Origin: JAUVZL01 sp965603515
Lineage (GTDB): Bacteria; Hydrothermota; Tepidihabitantia; SM23-42
Assembly (NCBI GenBank): GCA_965603515.1
Contig: CBFDDH010000009.1
Span: 1 to 64,000 of the forward strand
Direction: 5' to 3'
DNA: 64,000 nt
How positions within the stretch are numbered: position 1 is the first letter of the stretch; each line of letters starts with the position of its first letter. Shown here piece by piece: positions 61,454-64,000 of the stretch. The notes under the pieces were generated by a model. That model made no database searches and was not told the origin of the DNA. It worked only from the letters and a program-made list of their open reading frames with translations. The position numbers were made by a program, and so were the translations under genes.

Positions 61454-61481
61454 TTGACCATCGATGATTTCTATATAGAAT
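61454..61481 (+). promoter_or_regulatory. GH57 gene promoter (leaderless)
   Basis: -35 TTGACC at 61454-61459, 16-bp spacer, -10 TAGAAT at 61476-61481, 5 nt to the ATG at 61487. Confidence 0.65.
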
Positions 61482-61486
61482 ATAAT

Positions 61487-63184
61487 ATGACCAAGGCGTA
61501 TTTATCTTTTACCCTGCATTCCCACCTGCCCTGGGTCTTAGGCCATGGTCGGTGGCCTCATGGTACCGACTGGTTGAGCGAAGCAGCTGCTGAGTGTTAT
61601 ATCCCGATCTTAAATCAGTTAAACAGATTAATCGAACAAGGCTACTCCCCCCGTATTAATATCGGTATCACACCGATATTACAGGAGCAGTTAAAGTCTC
61701 ACCATTTTCATGACGAGTTTGAATTTTATTTAGAACACAAGATTGAAGCAGCTGAAAATGATATTAATGAATTCAAGCGCAAGGGGCAAGAAGAATATTT
61801 CATTGTGGCGAAGATGTGGCGAGATTTTTATGCAAATATTGAACATGATTTCGTTGACAAATTCAAAAAGGATTTGATTAATGCGTTCAACCATTTACAA
61901 GAGCAAGGCTGTATTGAAATTATCACTTCGGCTGCAACCCATGGTTATTTACCCCTGCTTAAACATGACCGTTCAGTGAATGCCCAGATCAAACTCGGGG
62001 TGCAGACTTATAAAAGGAATTTCAACAAACCACCGAGCGGTATCTGGCTGCCAGAATGTGCTTACCGACCGGCTTATGACTGGGCGCCAACCATTGGTTC
62101 GGACAAGAATGTCTATGCGCGACAAGGTGTTGATGAATTGCTCAGCAAAAACAATATTGATTATTTTATTGTTGATACCCATCTCTTGAAAGGCGGTAAG
62201 GCAATCGGCGCTTATTTAGCAAGGTTTAAAGCCCTGGCAAATCTTTGGCAGCATTTTAAAAAAGAATTCGTTGAGATCAAAGAAGATTTCGACAAGACCC
62301 CTTATGAGGTTTACTTAACTTGCTCAAACCCTCAATCTAAGCCCGTCGCTATATTTACCCGCGATCCTCAAACCGCAATCCAGGTTTGGAGCGGTGGAAT
62401 CGGGTATCCTGGAGAATCATTGTATCTTGATTTTCACAAAAAGAAATTTCCCGGTGGGTTAAGATACTGGCGCGTCACTGATCCTAAGGTTGATCTAGCA
62501 ATGAAGCAACATTATGCTCCAGATATTGTTGAAAACAAAATAGAAGAACATGCCCAGCATTTTCTATCCTTGATAAAAGAATTATCAAGTCAATATTATG
62601 CGAGGACTAACAAACCTGCTTTGGTTTGTACGCCGTTTGATACCGAACTCTTCGGACACTGGTGGTTTGAGGGTCCTCGTTGGTTGTACCATATCCTCAG
62701 AATAGTTGAACAAGACCCTGAGATTGAACTGGCTAGTGGTAATATGCTCCTTAATGAATATAACCCTGAAAAAATCATATCTTTACCTGAAGGTTCATGG
62801 GGAGAAGGAGGGTTTCATTATATCTGGTTGAACAAATGGACTGATTGGACATGGGAGAAAATCTATCAGGCTGAGGATAAATTTTATAAACTATATGACC
62901 GTTTTTTAAATACGCAAGACAAGAATAAGTTAGCTTTGCTCAAGCAACTTGGGCGTGAGCTCCTACTCATGCAATCCTCTGACTGGCAGTTCCTCATATC
63001 TACATGGAGTGCACGAGATTACGCAGAACTGCGCTTCAGTCGTCATTTTGAGAACTTCATGTATTTGGCAAAAGCCCTTGAGAGAAAGAAACCGAGTAAA
63101 GAGGAAATGAACTTTTTAAAAGATGTGGCTGAGCAGGATTCCTGTTTTACGGATTTGGATTTATCAATATTTGCAAAAATATAA
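61487..63184 (+). CDS. GH57 family glycosidase, probable 1,4-alpha-glucan branching enzyme
   Basis: 565 aa. GH57 motifs are in order: LHSHLPWV, the nucleophile Glu190 in GIWLPECAYRP, and the acid/base Asp385 in TPFDTELFGHWWFEGPRWL. The size and the DUF1957-like C-terminal helical part (GEGGFHYIWLNKWTDWTWE) match TK1436-type branching enzymes that introduce alpha-1,6 branches into glycogen; amylopullulanase-type relatives are usually longer. The upstream in-frame TTG at 61454 is the -35 box, so ATG 61487 is the start. It is divergent from the GWxTD genes. Confidence 0.88.
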   Translation: MTKAYLSFTLHSHLPWVLGHGRWPHGTDWLSEAAAECYIPILNQLNRLIEQGYSPRINIGITPILQEQLKSHHFHDEFEFYLEHKIEAAENDINEFKRKGQEEYFIVAKMWRDFYANIEHDFVDKFKKDLINAFNHLQEQGCIEIITSAATHGYLPLLKHDRSVNAQIKLGVQTYKRNFNKPPSGIWLPECAYRPAYDWAPTIGSDKNVYARQGVDELLSKNNIDYFIVDTHLLKGGKAIGAYLARFKALANLWQHFKKEFVEIKEDFDKTPYEVYLTCSNPQSKPVAIFTRDPQTAIQVWSGGIGYPGESLYLDFHKKKFPGGLRYWRVTDPKVDLAMKQHYAPDIVENKIEEHAQHFLSLIKELSSQYYARTNKPALVCTPFDTELFGHWWFEGPRWLYHILRIVEQDPEIELASGNMLLNEYNPEKIISLPEGSWGEGGFHYIWLNKWTDWTWEKIYQAEDKFYKLYDRFLNTQDKNKLALLKQLGRELLLMQSSDWQFLISTWSARDYAELRFSRHFENFMYLAKALERKKPSKEEMNFLKDVAEQDSCFTDLDLSIFAKI

Positions 63185-63289
63185 CCACTGGAGGATCCCG
63201 CATCTTTCTTCCTTGTTCATAGCGCCTATGCCCTTTGTAGTTGCTCAATTCATTGAGCAGCCTGATAAATCAGGCAACCACATTCTCTA
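63185..63289. other. Intergenic sequence with small hairpins
   Basis: No gene is seen. TTGCTCAATT-CATTGAGCAG (63241-63260) and CCTGATAAATCAGG (63261-63274) are small palindromes. Confidence 0.4.
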
Positions 63290-63523
63290 CTGACTCTTCT
63301 CCACTTTTTGTAAAACGTTGTCAATATTGATCTTTTACAACATCAAGGTTCTTGTCATTGCGAGCGAATCCTGTCAGTGAGCAGGATGAGCGTGGCAATC
63401 TCAGCGTAGCTTAAAGAGGCAATGTCATGTTTTTTCGATATTTTTCTCCGCCCATGAGATTGCTTCGTCACTTCGTTCCTCGCAATGACAAACCAAGGTT
63501 CTGAAAAAGTGGAGAGGACTCAG
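63290..63523. mobile_element. MITE-like element with target-site duplication
   Basis: 234 bp. The left end CTGACTCTTCTCCACTTTTT and the right end (63501-63523, inverted CTGAGTCCTCTCCACTTTTT) match at 18 of 20 positions. It is flanked by CATTCTCTA (63281-63289) and CATTCTCCA (63524-63532), a 9-bp near-perfect duplication. Inside are two inverted CATTGCGAG-type units (63357-63400 and 63449-63490). There is no open frame for a transposase. Confidence 0.65.
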
Positions 63524-63535
63524 CATTCTCCATTA

Positions 63536-63563
63536 TTGACTTTTCAACCTTTTTAAATATCCT
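63536..63563 (+). promoter_or_regulatory. pcm promoter (leaderless)
   Basis: -35 TTGACT at 63536-63541, 16-bp spacer, -10 TATCCT at 63558-63563, 6 nt to the ATG at 63570. The MITE-like element ends 12 nt upstream of the -35. Confidence 0.5.
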
Positions 63564-63569
63564 AATATA

Positions 63570-64000
63570 ATGATCGAGGTTAGTGAATGGAAGCACGAAC
63601 GAGAACGTATGGTAGAAAAACAGATCGTGAAGCGTGGCGTCAAAGACACAAGGGTTATTCAAGCAATGAAGAAGGTTCCCCGACATCTCTTTATCGATAA
63701 AACATACTATCATCAGGCATATAATGATTATCCCTTACCTATCGGGCAGAGCCAGACAATATCTCAACCCTATATGGTTGCTTCCATGACTGAGCTACTT
63801 GAATTAAAGGGTGATGAAAGGGTTCTTGAGATCGGAACAGGTTCAGGTTATCAAACAGCTATTCTGGCACTTTTGTGCTCAAAAGTCTACTCCGTGGAGC
63901 GGATTTCTGAATTAACTAAAAAAGCACGATTGACTCTCAAACGATTGGGTTTCAATAATATCAACCTGATTGTCAGAGACGGAACCTTAGGATGGCCCGA
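63570..64000 (+). CDS. pcm: Protein-L-isoaspartate O-methyltransferase, 5' part
   Basis: About 143 residues are visible before the right edge. KKVPRHLFIDKTYYHQAYND, PIGQSQTISQPYMVASMTEL and the SAM-binding VLEIGTGSGYQTAILA are the family signatures. It repairs isoaspartyl residues in damaged proteins. The ATG at 63570 is preferred by promoter position; an internal ATG at 63609 is possible. The gene runs off the window. Confidence 0.92.
   Translation, partial: MIEVSEWKHERERMVEKQIVKRGVKDTRVIQAMKKVPRHLFIDKTYYHQAYNDYPLPIGQSQTISQPYMVASMTELLELKGDERVLEIGTGSGYQTAILALLCSKVYSVERISELTKKARLTLKRLGFNNINLIVRDGTLGWP

Overview
The window is a compact, roughly 40% GC chromosomal segment of a didermic bacterium. 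An outer membrane is shown by a complete Tol-Pal set, lipoproteins and beta-barrel-like proteins. A V/A-type ATPase, GWxTD-domain proteins, a gingipain-like C25 peptidase with a type IX-style C-terminal sorting domain, a giant CoA-dehydratase activase and many palindromic intergenic repeats together suggest an uncultured lineage of the candidate WOR-3/Stahlbacteria or FCB-like type. That placement is inference. No plasmid, phage or CRISPR locus is present.

Layout. 1-5900 (minus): lysine/aspartate-family genes (partial aspartate kinase, lysA), two outer-membrane-type proteins and an NfeD protease. 6000-8440 (plus): a lysine-repeat protein, a degenerate HepT-like protein, prepilin peptidase and miaA. 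8435-10090 (minus): an AbiE-type toxin-antitoxin pair with its own promoter and palindromic operator. 10213-12442 (minus): cmk, a sugar nucleotidyltransferase/left-handed-helix protein and a half-size DMT transporter. 12551-21166 (plus): thrS-infC-rpmI-rplT-pheS-pheT-zapB-like-zapA-6S RNA-rny; infC appears to start at AUU. 21167-26740: repeat-rich accessory stretch with a CPBP protease, yidD, two paralogous membrane proteins, tRNA-Ile and two lipoproteins. 26740-35971 (plus): a beta-barrel protein, the CoA activase, then pal-cpoB-tolQ-tolR-tolA-tolB. 36184-44327 (minus): a transglutaminase-like protein and a V-ATPase operon (C-F-A-B-D) headed by a cytosolic caspase-fold peptidase. 44363-48514: tRNA-Pro with a duplicated 3' end, a KamA-family radical SAM enzyme, a HAMP-like protein and sucCD. 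48827-54438 (plus): C25 peptidase, TPR protein, GT-C glycosyltransferase-like protein and a UbiA prenyltransferase. 54589-57835 (minus): radical SAM, HypD and a GGDEF protein. 57907-64000: M55 aminopeptidase, two GWxTD proteins, a GH57 enzyme, a MITE-like element and partial pcm.

The most striking global feature is promoter architecture. About twenty TTGACA/TATAAT-type promoters can be read by eye, nearly all with exactly a 16-bp spacer. In eleven of them the start codon lies 5-6 nt after the -10 box with no Shine-Dalgarno, so these mRNAs should be leaderless. Several naive gene starts (TTG) are in fact the -35 hexamer. Other notable signals are a 30-nt palindromic element in three copies, repeats inserted in frame at the 5' ends of tolB and the V-ATPase D gene, a MITE-like element with target-site duplication, and perfect palindromes at the abiE and sucCD promoters.
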